Below are positions 48,143 through 59,094 of a DNA stretch of 64,000 nt, one piece after another (position 1 is the stretch's first letter; each line of letters begins with the position of its first letter). The notes under the pieces were generated by a model. It made no database searches. It saw nothing but the letters and a program-made list of their open reading frames with translations, and was not told the origin of the DNA. Origin of the DNA: Rhabditophanes sp. KR3021 (lineage: Eukaryota > Nematoda > Chromadorea > Rhabditida > Alloionematidae); NCBI GenBank assembly GCA_963281155.1, contig CAUJLY010000004.1, positions 6,076,001 to 6,140,000 of the forward strand. Reading direction: 5' to 3'. The translations under genes were made by a program, and so were the position numbers.

Positions 48143-51100
48143 ATGCATATAGAACGTAAATTTGATATGTCACTGCTTTACAACAGCTATAAAAGAGCAC
48201 CAGAGACGATACGACGTTTCCTGACTACTTCTTCTCCAAACATGACATCAAGAAAGCCGTCAGTTAAATATGTTGATACCAAAGAGTCAATTTGGGTTGA
48301 ATTTACCCAATTAGCTGCTGCGAACAAGCAATGTGTTAACATCGGACAAGTAAATTTGCAATGATATTTTTTAACTGTTTTTATCCTTTTAGGGTTTCCC
48401 AGATTTCGAGTCTCCCAAATTTGTTGCTGATTTCTTGAAAAATATCGCTGACCACAATGAGCGTCCAGATTATATGCAGTATACGCGTTCATTCGGTGAT
48501 CCCCGCTTAGTATCATCTTTGGCTAGGCTTTATCAGCATACTCTCGGAGTTGATGTTAGCCCAAATGATGATGTGCTTGTAACTACAGGAGCATATATGG
48601 CTTTATATTATACCTTTACTGCATGGTTAAATCCTGGAGACGAGGTGTTAGTCTTGGAACCGGCCTACGACTGTTACCTTCCTCAAATCAACGTATGTAT
48701 AAGACCGTGTTAAAAATGTTTAGCAGGTTTCATTTAAATATCCTTGTCTAATGTATTATAATTTAGGCTGCAGGCGCAAAAGCCGTTCCAGTTTGTCTTG
48801 AGTTCGATCCTACATCCAACACATCTGCTGGCTTCAAATTGGATATTAAAATGATGGAATCGAAGATCAATGACAAGACCAAGATGATTGTGAACAACAA
48901 TCCCAACAATCCAACTGGAAAATTGTTTACAAGAAAGGAACTAGAAGATATTGCTGGTCTAGCCAAAAAATACGACTTAATCGTTGTTTCTGATGAGGTT
49001 TATTCCCATCACATCATGCCAGGAAACAAGATGATTCCCTTTGCTTCCTTGCCTGGCATGTATGATAGGACCATCACTATCGGTAGTGCCGGAAAACTGT
49101 TCAGTATCACTGGATGGAAAATAGGTTTTGCCATAGGACCAAATCAATTGATGAAGCCCCTTAGACAAATCCACCAAAATTGCAGCTTTAATACTGCTAC
49201 ACCACTGCAAGTAGCTGTTGGTCAAGGTATTGATAGAGAAATGGATTTGATTGAAAAGAACAATATCAAGGATAGTTATTTGTATACTACGCTTCCGGAA
49301 ACGCTAGCTAAAGATAGAGATTTGATGGCTGCAATGTTTACCAAAGCAGGCATGAAGCCTATTATTCCTGAAGCCGGTTACTTTATGCTGGCGGACGTTA
49401 CCAATGTCAAAGGTATAAAACGAAAGCAAAAAGGAAAATTTTATTTAATACTTTAAAACATATTTAAAAGAGTAGAGTTAGCAAAACCAATTAGAATTAG
49501 TTGAGCAACTTTTCTATTTGCCTCAGGATTCATAAGACTGACAAAGTGTAGGGTTGGTTTTGCTGAATTAGTGATATGGCCATGGTGAGCATCAATTAAG
49601 ATGGTTTCTACATTTTCAGCGATCATTTTTGAAGGATAGGTCTTCTTATGATGGATAACTTTTCTCCTGCATTTGCCAACTGATGGAAGAATTTTTTCTT
49701 TGTGCTAAAAACGTAACCCCATTTATTTGCAGAATTGTAGTCATATCGATGTGTATTCATTCTACTATTAAAGTTGGCAGTTCACCACATATGCAACAGC
49801 ATCCCTTTAGATCCAACAACAAATGGATCAATGATCAGTTAGACATCACATTCCTTTTTCCTCCATCTCCAGTCAATTTATCTAGTTGGTTCTTAATATC
49901 GGCAGCACTATTTTGATATTAAATTTGATTGAATGACCTACTAACTTCTCTCAATATTTTCTTTTATATGTTTATTGAATTGTTCAACAGAATCTGAATA
50001 ATTTCCACATGCTGGACATTTTAAGTTAGGATCAGTTTGATAAGTTTTAGATGGGCGAAATTCAGGCTTATCCTGTTACTCAATCTTTGATGTTAAACCG
50101 TTAGACAACATTTCTTCGGTCATTCCAATTTCCAAGAGTTTGATCCAGTCACGATGAAAAAGATTTAGTGTGGAATTTGAAGCAACTCCAAGAGAAAGGT
50201 TGGTGTTTGCCATTGGCTTCAATCATGCACTTCTCCATAGTTAAAAACTATTCATCAGAGAGTCCTTCAATGGATAGAACATTTACCACCTTTGTATCTG
50301 ACTCAAGCACATTCTCCATTTTATGACTTTTGGTGGTAAGTGGCAGTTTCCGCGTTTGTGGATGGCTGCTTCAGGTCCATGTTCAAACAATCTCTCGTCA
50401 ATCTTTTAATAGACTTCATCAACCAAATCCCAAAAAACTTCACTATTTTCAGCTATAAGAACCATCATCCTGACTAGAGTTATTCCAGTAAAGGCTATTG
50501 GACGATGTTCTCTTCTTAATTCCATTAAACTGTTAGCACAAGTATTTTCATGTCCATCTTTCAAAAAGGCATCTTTAAGATCTATATGATCAGGCTTTCC
50601 ATCTAGAATGTTGGTTAGATCTATTAATTCAAGACCTGTTGGAATACGTCGTAGATTGCACGTAATTGACATCAATAAGGTGATAAAGAATCATTTAAGT
50701 TCTACATCACAAGAATAAGCCAAGTTATTGATCAAATTGTAGTTTCGTTTGTCTGTGGTGTAATAATTATACCTATGTCGGTGCTTGTAAATTATATCAT
50801 TACATCCAAAAAGGAAATGTCCAAATTTATAAAGCTACAAAGTCGTATAGAACTGTTCTTACGCAGTCCTTAAAATTTGATTTTATAAAACATTACAATT
50901 GCTTGGGAGCAGCATAAAAATTTATTTATTAATATTATTTTTGCAATGTTAAAGGAGATTACAAAAACAAAAAATACGGAACAACAGATCCCCTCGATTT
51001 TAACTTCTGTAGATGGCTCATCAAAGAAAAGAATCTTGCAGTTATCCCACCGTCTGCTTTTTATTCTGAAGAATTCAAAGCAAAGAACTCAAACATGATT

Positions 51101-51166
51101 AGAGCCTGTTTTTTCAAGAAAGAAACAACACTAGCTGCCGCTGAAAAGATTTTATTGAACCTTTAG
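48143..51166 (+). CDS. Kynurenine/glutamine aminotransferase (fold-type I PLP enzyme)
   Basis: Exons 48143-48349, 48393-48692, 48767-49412 and 50955-51166; 454 residues. The N-terminus (about 35 residues, basic and Ser/Thr-rich) looks like a mitochondrial presequence before ESIWVEFTQLAAANK. Family motifs: GQGFPDFESPKF, TTGAYMALYYTF, NNPNNPTGKLFTRKEL, the PLP-nitrogen-binding Asp in SDEVYSHHIM and the Schiff-base lysine in SAGKLFSITGWKIGF. The last exon supplies DFNFCRWLIKEKNLAVIPPS and the conserved C-terminus, and is separated by a 1542-bp phase-1 intron; the VKG-D codon is completed across it. That intron is largely mobile-element DNA. The enzyme makes kynurenic acid from kynurenine. The precise start is uncertain: the open frame continues upstream without an ATG. 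Confidence 0.9.
49480..50700 (-). mobile_element. Degenerate transposon-like sequence in aminotransferase intron
   Basis: The intron 49413-50954 holds minus-strand coding remnants: an intact 89-codon frame at 50406-50675 (ELRREHRPIAFTGITLVRMM), a continuation reading ERLFEHGPEAAIHKRG, a zinc-finger-like block near 49950-50022 (CPACGNYSDSVEQFNKHIKE) and a frame reading MIAENVETILIDAHHGHI near 49500-49700. Frames shift and contain stops, so it is inactive. The finger resembles those in the inserts at 15.5-17.0 kb and 55.0-56.7 kb. It is antisense to the host gene, as in the others. The family is not identified. Confidence 0.5.
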
Positions 51167-51232
51167 AAATCGGAGAACGCCAAAAGCATTATATAAGTGA
51201 CAATAATTTTAAATGTGATAAATAAAATAAGC

Positions 51233-51526
51233 TTAATTGTTTACATGTTCGTGTTTTCCTGTCCTGTCAACAAGGCCGGACTTTAGCAATTCGATTTCAT
51301 CCTTCCATTTAGCGTCATCTTTTGGACCTTCGACCTAAATCAAATGTTATTGTTAATATAGAGCTGTCACTGTTACCTGTTTTGTTGCACTTTCTGTTTC
51401 ACAAGCTTCCAATCTTTCTACAAAAATTAGTTGATCAACATTGTTGAACTTTACGTTGTGTGGTTCGGTGTTGTGGTGGCGGCCATTAGAAAGAATTCCT
51501 CTAGGACTATCAGTACACGAAGACAT
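51233..51526 (-). CDS. Small 83-residue protein with PP1-docking-like motif
   Basis: Exons 51377-51526 and 51233-51334 join through a 42-bp phase-0 GT-AG intron. The product is hydrophilic with no signal peptide. A segment PRGILSNGRHH followed by HNVKFNNVDQLIFVERLE is well ordered and looks conserved; NVKFN fits the RVxF-type docking motif of protein phosphatase 1 (K/R-x0-1-V/I-x-F) in relaxed form, with a KGIL-like element before it, as in several PP1 regulators. The second exon (KWKDEIELLKSG) is probably helical. An acceptor-like ttttcag (complement of about 51554-51560) precedes the ATG. Tail-to-tail with the aminotransferase, 66 bp apart. The PP1 idea is inference only. Confidence 0.65.
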
Positions 51527-52164
51527 GCTAGCGAAATATATATGCTTTCCTGAAAAGTTTATTTAAATATATTGTATTATGTATATAATAGCATAGGATA
51601 CATACCCAATGATATATATGTATAGCACTAGGAAAAAGTAATATTAGAGACGAAATGTATATGCAAGTGTGTAGGTAAGTTGGTTTCATCGAAAGATAGC
51701 GTGAAACCTTTATTTATATAAAAGATGAAATTTAAACCAGACTGACTAAAATTAACTTTCCTAGCTTTTAAATTGAATGTAGTGAGATGAAAATTTAATA
51801 CTCTTGATGCAATTTAACTATTCATTGTATGATTTTTTTAATTATTTACATTATTGTAAAAAGGACGTTTAATTAATTTTTAAAGTGCAAATTACCACTA
51901 CATAAATACCATCAACAACAACTTAAAGGTATTAGATTGGACGAGCCTGGGGGAGTGAAATACAATAATGCACAACACAACAAACCGCATAAAGCAAGAG
52001 ATGTTGTTGTACAAGTTGTTCATTTATAGATAATTCATAAAATTTACAAAATAAACAAAATAACATTCGGTTGTCTGCAATGTATCTTTCTTTTAATTAG
52101 GGTAGTGTGATACAGTCATGTGGTGTTAATTAAACAAAAAGTTGTTATATAGCCATCAAAATAT

Positions 52165-52290
52165 ATTTGAATATGTCTAAATATTTTTTGAAATGTCTGA
52201 ATATCTTTGAAAGGTCTGAATATTTTTAAAATGTCTAAACATGTATGTTTAGAATGTCTAAAATATTTAAATATTGTGAAATATTGTAAA
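52165..52290. repeat. Imperfect short tandem repeat
   Basis: About six imperfect copies of a unit like aatgtctgaatattttt, with variable length between copies. Confidence 0.6.
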
Positions 52291-52990
52291 ATGTGTGGTT
52301 AATTTTCTGTAGTAAAAAATCGCATAATAGTCTACATCATAAATATGAGGATATCGGTGGAGCGGAAACATTTAGAATTTCACATTTAGTCGGGCATAAT
52401 TTGCGATAATGCATTCAAAATTTGATATGACCATTTAAAAGGCATATCTTTTTCTAAATATCTGTAGTATAATGGAAATGATATATTATGCATATGGTAA
52501 AAGAGAGAGATTTTCCAATTTATAGTCACTATCCATTTTTATCAATTTGAACTTTATAACCTTAAACAAAACATACATATCTTAATAAAAGGTTAAATCA
52601 CATATTGTAAAGGTCCAATTATTGTAAACTAACAGTCTTTATACATAAACTTCAAAAATGTTAAATGTAATAAATAATATGTTACAGCCTTCAATTTGAA
52701 TTTATTTTGTGAGAAATATGGTATGAAACAAATACTTTTGCAATGAATAAACCGTGCAAAATAAATGTTGGTTTGCAAATATTTAAATAGGTTATTTTGA
52801 TACCAACATTGCGTATTTATTTTATGTGGTAATGTAAAACAACAAATGATCTCATAATAAATAGATAGCTCTTTAATTAAAATTTAGCTGCTGATGGGAA
52901 CCCATAAATGAACTCGTACATATTTTATGTATATGTTATAAAATGGCAAATTGGTTTTAGAAGGACTATTAACTATTTCCATCGCAAAAT

Positions 52991-53150
52991 AACATAAAAT
53001 TATATGAAACAACATAACATTATATAAAACAACATAAAATTATATGAAACAACATAACATTGTATGAAACAACATAACATTATATGAAACAACATAACAT
53101 TATATAAAACAACATAAAGTTACATAAAACAAGATAAAATGATATGCAAT
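52991..53150. repeat. 20-bp tandem repeat, eight copies
   Basis: Eight consecutive 20-bp units of the form aacataacattatatgaaac in perfect register (52991, 53011, 53031 and so on), with the last two copies diverged. Confidence 0.95.
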
Positions 53151-53655
53151 AACGTAAAAAATATTTAACAACATTAAATAACACTAATTAATGTCAAAGA
53201 ATCTAAAAATAATATGTATTAACTAGGTTCCCGTGATTCTAGACCGCCTTCCTTAATTTGAAGTTATTCTTTTCAAGACTTTATTGCATTTCCCCAACAA
53301 CCTTTTGAATTAGATATTTGGCTGATATTGCATACGCTAATGTTTCAGTTGATTCAAAGTACACACAATTGTCAACTTATAAGAAACGATATCACACCGT
53401 GATCAACAATGCTTTACTTTCTCTGCCAACTATAACTTATATTAAACTAAATGTATAATAAATGTTTAATACATTCGATTAGTTGTCTCTCATTTTACGT
53501 GCATATTAGATCATTTTTAGACATTTTCTTTAATGATTTTTAATTAGTTGTTTGTTCAAATTGATTACCTTTTTATATGGCTGGTGCCTTAATTTCTAAC
53601 TAATTTACCTTAAGTTGGCGTTATTTCTTATTAATACGAGTTCTTTTCAGACGAT

Positions 53656-56600
53656 ATGTATATTCAATCTTTGCAATCTTCTGTTAGATTCGGACAAAAT
53701 TTGGCTCATTTAAGAGCTCTTTCATTTTCCGCCTCAAGAAGGCAATATGCTGGTTATGACTACAATACTTACGTCGTTGACCCAATCAACAAGTCTGAAC
53801 CAAAATTTGACAAGATTTTAATTGCCAACAGGGGAGAAATTGCGTGCCGTGTTATTAAGACTGCGAAGGCTATGGGGATCAAGACAGTTGCTGTTCATTC
53901 AGACGTTGACTCAAATGCCCTTCACGTCAAGTTAGCCGATGAAGCTGTTTGTGTGGGAACTGCCCAAAGTACCGACTCTTACCTTAGAGTAGACAGAATC
54001 TTAGATGCTGTCAAACAAACTGGAGCTAAGGCAGTCCATCCTGGATACGGGTTCTTAAGTGAAAATACCAATTTTGCTGCCCAATTAAACGACCACGGGG
54101 TTGTCTTTATCGGACCAAACTCAAAGGCTATCTTAGATATGGGGGACAAAATTAATTCCAAAAGAATAGGAGCTGCCGCCAAAGTCAACATGATACCTGG
54201 GTTTTGTTTTTTGTTTAATGACCTTAACTAATTTTATTTTATTTTCAGGTAATTTTCTAGCCAAAAAAGATAATGAACATCAAACGTTTATTTAAAAAAG
54301 GGGAAAACTACTGAATTAGAGTATTATTCAATAATAGCAGTCAAAATTTTATGCATGTTACTGACTGCAAAGTTAATTCTGCTTGTCCACTAGTTGAGAC
54401 TCTAGATAGTGTTTGAGTAATCTCTTCCACGTCTACAATAATTGATGATTGTCAACTTACCACCAGCAACATCTACTTATTGTGGCACTTTTCCTAATGC
54501 AACACTTTTCTCTGTCTTAAACTTTTTCTTTTGGCATCTTCTCTTTGACGTATCACCTTTTAATTACCAATTTGAGAATGATTTATAGATTTACAACTGC
54601 ATAAGCTAATTTTAACATGAAGCAAAAACGTCCTATTAGTTAGAATCTTCTTGAAATATTTCATTCAAATTTATTTTGTAATGACATGAAATTGTCCGTA
54701 AATACACACAAAAAATAATGTGTCGATTCGACCAATTTTGCATAAAAACACAAAACGGCATTTTATTTTGTATGCTGTAATTTTAAATTTTGTGTGTATA
54801 CATATTTAAAATCAAATAATGACTTAATTTAATTCAATTCCAGTTTCGACGGTGAGATCATGAGTGAAGAACAATGTCTCAAAGTTGCCAATGAAATCGG
54901 ATATCCAGTCATGTTAAAGGCTTCCTCCGGTGGTGGTGGAAAGGCCATGAGATGTGTTTGGAACGACAAAGAATGTATTTCCGGCTTCAGACTATCAAAA
55001 GACGAAGCAAAGTCTTCCTTTGGTGACGGTAATAAAATAGAAAATCAAAAAATTTATTAAAATTAAACTTAGCAGCAGAATATTTATTAAATTAATCGTC
55101 AAAAGTATCTCATGCTCGAACATAATTTTAGCCAAGATGTCAGTAACAACGCATGTATTGACACGATTGAGAATGCAGACTTCAGGCATACTACATTCAC
55201 CGTGCTCGCAATTTGTGATCCCCTATTTGAATGTTCCCATTAAGATAAATTCCAAGTTTTTAGGCAATTATTTGGTGGGAACTTAAAGCTTGAGATGGAG
55301 AGTTTCGGCTGGATGAGATCTAATCTGGTCCTTAGGTTCGCATTAGTAGTAGTTCTCAACCTGCCCAAATTCTGTTAAACAATCTTCGGCATTGAACTTG
55401 GTATTGTGATTTATTTCAGCTGCACATAACTCTTAACAAGCACGTAATTGAATATGCTCAGTTACTTGACTCTTACGAATCAATACGAACTTGCAATGAG
55501 TACAATGGATTTCTTCTGGGCATTTTTATTTCTCTACATTAGTTTTTCAATTAATAACTCTATCAATTTATCAGCACTAGATTCCTTTGTCGCTCCTCTA
55601 GCTTTATCTCTTTGAAGTTTCGAGACTGTGCAGGTAGCATCGATTAAGTGTTTTAGGGAAAAAATAGTTCTTGCATTAGATAATCGGTAGGAATGACCTT
55701 GCTTACCCAGAAACTTATCAATGCTTGATGATGAGTCTGTTATGCTCTATCAAAAGAGTTTCAATTATCCAGTTTCCAATTTTCTTCTCTTTACACATTT
55801 TTCAAAGTCAGGCTTTATTCTACTAATTACATCTCCACTCGACAACTTATTTGTCTTGTTAAGTTCTAATTTAGGTTCACATTTGGCTAATAAATGATCA
55901 TCTCCTTCGATTTTGTCCGATACTTCGAATCTGTCAATGGTAATTCTAATCAGTATCCAGATTTACACACTTTTTTGTAACTCAGAAGAATTTGTTGCCA
56001 AAAACATCCGCAGAATAAAGAAATCACGTTATCTTTGTTCCAACGTCGTTAATTATCATAAGCATATCATTAAAATATCCTAAACTTGTAGCTTCGTCTG
56101 AATTTTCTTCAGATAAAATTTGCTTAGCACGGATGTACTGAAAAAATTGTTGTCTCAACTCGAGAACTTCCTCTTGCTTGGTAAATCCCTTGCCATAATC
56201 ACAGTCAAAGTGAACTCCAGTTCAATTATATCTATATACTCATCAACAGTTGCCCGACTTCTTTGCAGGATCTTCCCTTTTCAGTCAAACCAGAGTCATC
56301 GTTTCTTTGAAACAACCAAAAGAATAACTTGGTTGCGGTGGCTGGTCTGGGACTAGTACAATTACTCAATATTTAAAAGCTTAACTCACCATTAGCTTGC
56401 GGATCTTTTTTCCTACAGATAACATCTCTCCTCGACAATCGACGCTTCCTTTGCATTGGATTCGTAAGGCAGTCATTTCATATTAGATGTTACACCATTG
56501 CCTCTTTGTTCCTTTTGAGACTTTTCTTGAATTTGTTCTTTACATCACTTTTTCCATAGTTTAACTCCAGATTAAACGAATGGACAACTAAAAGTAAAGA

Positions 56601-59094
56601 GACAATAACAATATAAATACATTAATGATGGCAACACATTTGAAAGTAACTGATATTCAACATTCAAAAAACGCTGTTTGAAAAGAAACCTTTGAGATAT
56701 AGTTTCCTTAAAATTCACACTTAAATATACAATATTAATTGAAAATTTTGTAGACAGAATGTTAATTGAAAAATACATTGACAACCCAAGACACATTGAG
56801 ATTCAAATTCTTTGTGATAAACATGGAAACGGAATCCATTTGAATGAAAGAGAATGCTCAATCCAAAGAAGAAACCAAAAGGTAATTGAAGAAGCTCCTT
56901 CTTCTTTTGTCGATCCAGAAATGAGAATAAGAATGGGAAAACAAGCTCTTCAATTGGCTAAAGCTGTTGGTTATGACTCTGCTGGAACAGTCGAATTTTT
57001 GGTTGATTCACAAAAGAACTTTTACTTCCTTGAAGTCAACACTAGATTACAAGTGAGTTTGATTTAAAGTTATTAAAAGGGACAATTTATGAAGAAATGT
57101 AATTAAAATGAATTAGATTATGTATTTTGTTGAGAGCAATAGTAGAAGTTCTCTTAATAATATTTGGATGCTTCATTGCTAGTTAAGCAAACTTAAGGTT
57201 CAATTTGACTCCAGGTATCGTTTCTTCATAAGAGAGGTGAGGTGTATGCGTTAAGCACTGTTTCTTAAATTCAGTCAAAACATTACTTTTCCAAATAACA
57301 ATTCAGATAGTTTTATCATTGGGACTTTTATTTTTTCAACAAAGCGTCGATTGTTTGAAAATCTTCCTTTAAGTTAATACTTTTGGGATTGGCAATATCT
57401 TTAATCAAATACAAGTTGAACCAATCTTGGCAATACTGACTCCATACTCTTTAGTCTCTTTGAACAAACTTTTGATATTTTCAGCCATTAGCTTGTATCA
57501 AATATATTTCTTTTTATTATTTGATAATTGATATTTACCATCTGCAACCCTACCTTGCCTTGCTGTAGGATCTCTTCTTAAAACACATCCAGCATCTTCC
57601 TTATCTTTTTTCCCCTTCATAGCTTCCTGTAGCATTGCGTTTTAGTTTGATGACGGTAACTTTATCAGCAAAACATAATGCTTACTTATAAAATTTAAGA
57701 TTAACAAAAAACACTTTCTAATTGCCAACTTCCTAAAAACCAAATTTAATAAATCATTTTAGGTGGAGCATTGTATTTCAGGTATGTTAAAACTAAAATC
57801 TATTTGTAGGAATTAAAAATAAGTATTATGGCAAAATATTTTTAGTCAAAGCTTCGTAATGTAAAGCTCCACTTTAGCTAATTTTATAGACTAAAATTCG
57901 TATGACTTCCGCCATCAACTGCGTTATTCAGCTTAAATACTTAGTCATTATTTCTTAATAATATTTTTAGAACAAATCACTGGAGTTGATATCGTCCAAC
58001 AGATGATGCGCATTGCCTACGGGCACAAGTTGAACATCAAACAAAGCGATATTGGAATCAATGGATGGGCCTTTGAATCTCGTGTTTATGCAGAAGATCC
58101 ATACAAAGGATTTGGACTTCCATCAGTAGGAAGACTCACCAATTACGAGGAGCCTACGTCTCGTATCCAGGGAATTCGATGTGATTCCGGAATCCGGGAA
58201 GGATCTGAAATCTCAATCTATTACGATCCTCTCATCTCCAAGTTAGTTTCTTATGGAAAAGACAGAAACGAAGCTTTAGATAGAATGCGCGATGCTTTGG
58301 ACAATTATGTCATTCGCGGAGTTACCCACAACATTTCCCTTCACCGTGACATCATTGATGAGAAAAAATTCCGGGCCGGAGACATCACAACAAAATACCT
58401 CGATGAAACGTATCCCGAAGGATTTAAGGGAGCTCAGTTAAATCCCAAAGAACAAACCCATCTTGCTGCTCTATCTGGTGCACTTTATGCCAAAAAAGAT
58501 GCACGTGCTCAAATGTTTGAAAATTACGGAGTCGCTGTCAATCCATTATCTATGACCTACAGCTACCTTATCCAGCATGGCAAAAAGGGAACAGACCAAT
58601 TTGTAGAACATAACGTAGTCGTCAACTTTGTCAAAGAAGACGCAAATAAAATCGATGTAACCGTTGATGGCAAACTAATCAAATTGAACGGAAATACTGA
58701 TTTGTCTCAGTCTGTTTTGAAAATTGAAGCTGATGGTGAGTTGATGACCACTCAAATTTATTCCAAAAAAGCCGGTGAAATGTCTTTGATTTACAAGGGA
58801 TCTCCCTTCAAAATGAGCATCTATCCGCGTACCGCTGCTGCATACTTGAAGCATATCAAGGAAAGACCAAAAGTCGACTTATCATCCGTCGTTTTGTCTC
58901 CAATGCCAGGAGCTATCAAGGACGTCAAGGTTGTCGTTGGTCAAATGGTTGCAGAGGGCCAAGAACTTGTCGTAATTGAAGCTATGAAGATGCAAAACAG
59001 TTTAATTGCAGGAAAGACGGGTAAGATAAAGAGTGTCAATTGCAAAATTGGTGCAACCGTTGATGAAGGAGAGGTTTTGATTGAATTAGAGTAA
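53656..59094 (+). CDS. pcca-1: Propionyl-CoA carboxylase alpha subunit, mitochondrial
   Basis: Exons 53656-54200, 54844-55028, 56754-57052, 57763-57781 (19 nt) and 57971-59094; 723 residues, close to human PCCA. A mitochondrial presequence (about 45 residues) precedes the biotin carboxylase domain: [26 protein letters not shown], the ATP-grasp loop [10 protein letters not shown] (usually GGGGKGMR), [20 protein letters not shown] and [17 protein letters not shown]. The C-terminal biotin carboxyl carrier domain has the biotinyl lysine in [11 protein letters not shown]. The micro-exon encodes VEHCIS where almost all family members have VEHPVT; the surrounding length fits exactly. The enzyme carboxylates propionyl-CoA to methylmalonyl-CoA with the beta subunit. 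Introns 1-3 (643, 1725 and 710 bp) carry antisense mobile-element remnants. Confidence 0.95.
54290..54640 (-). mobile_element. Transposon-like remnant in PCCA intron 1
   Basis: A GC-richer patch within intron 54201-54843 reads, on the minus strand, basic fragments such as [20 protein letters not shown] interrupted by stops. It resembles in style the basic N-terminal parts of the elements in introns 2 and 3. Boundaries are unclear. Confidence 0.35.
55055..56735 (-). mobile_element. Degenerate transposon copy filling PCCA intron 2
   Basis: The fullest copy of the element also found at 11665-12310: shared 22-bp identity at 56605-56626 and about 200 bp of similarity at this side, shared TTATTAAAATTAAAC at the other end, and a minus-strand C-terminal block [20 protein letters not shown] about half identical to the other copy. 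Between them on the minus strand lie [20 protein letters not shown], a [17 protein letters not shown] fragment and a zinc-finger-like [18 protein letters not shown] near 55440-55512. Stops and shifts make it inactive. It could be a hAT-type element with a CGBP1-like finger, but no transposase catalytic motif was recognised. Confidence 0.6.
57150..57660 (-). mobile_element. Transposon-like remnant in PCCA intron 3
   Basis: Minus-strand fragments include [20 protein letters not shown] at about 57570-57635, resembling [14 protein letters not shown] of the intron-2 element, and [20 protein letters not shown] near 57410-57500, resembling MIAENVETIL in the aminotransferase intron. Frames are broken. 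Confidence 0.4.

Larger units (their letters stand above)
51527..53655. other. Intergenic with tandem repeats, promoter of PCCA
   Basis: AT-rich DNA between divergent genes, containing two tandem-repeat patches (52165-52290 and 52991-53150). No exon is seen. The acceptor ttcttttcag at 53641-53650 sits 5 bp before the PCCA ATG and suggests spliced-leader trans-splicing or a 5'UTR intron. Confidence 0.45.
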
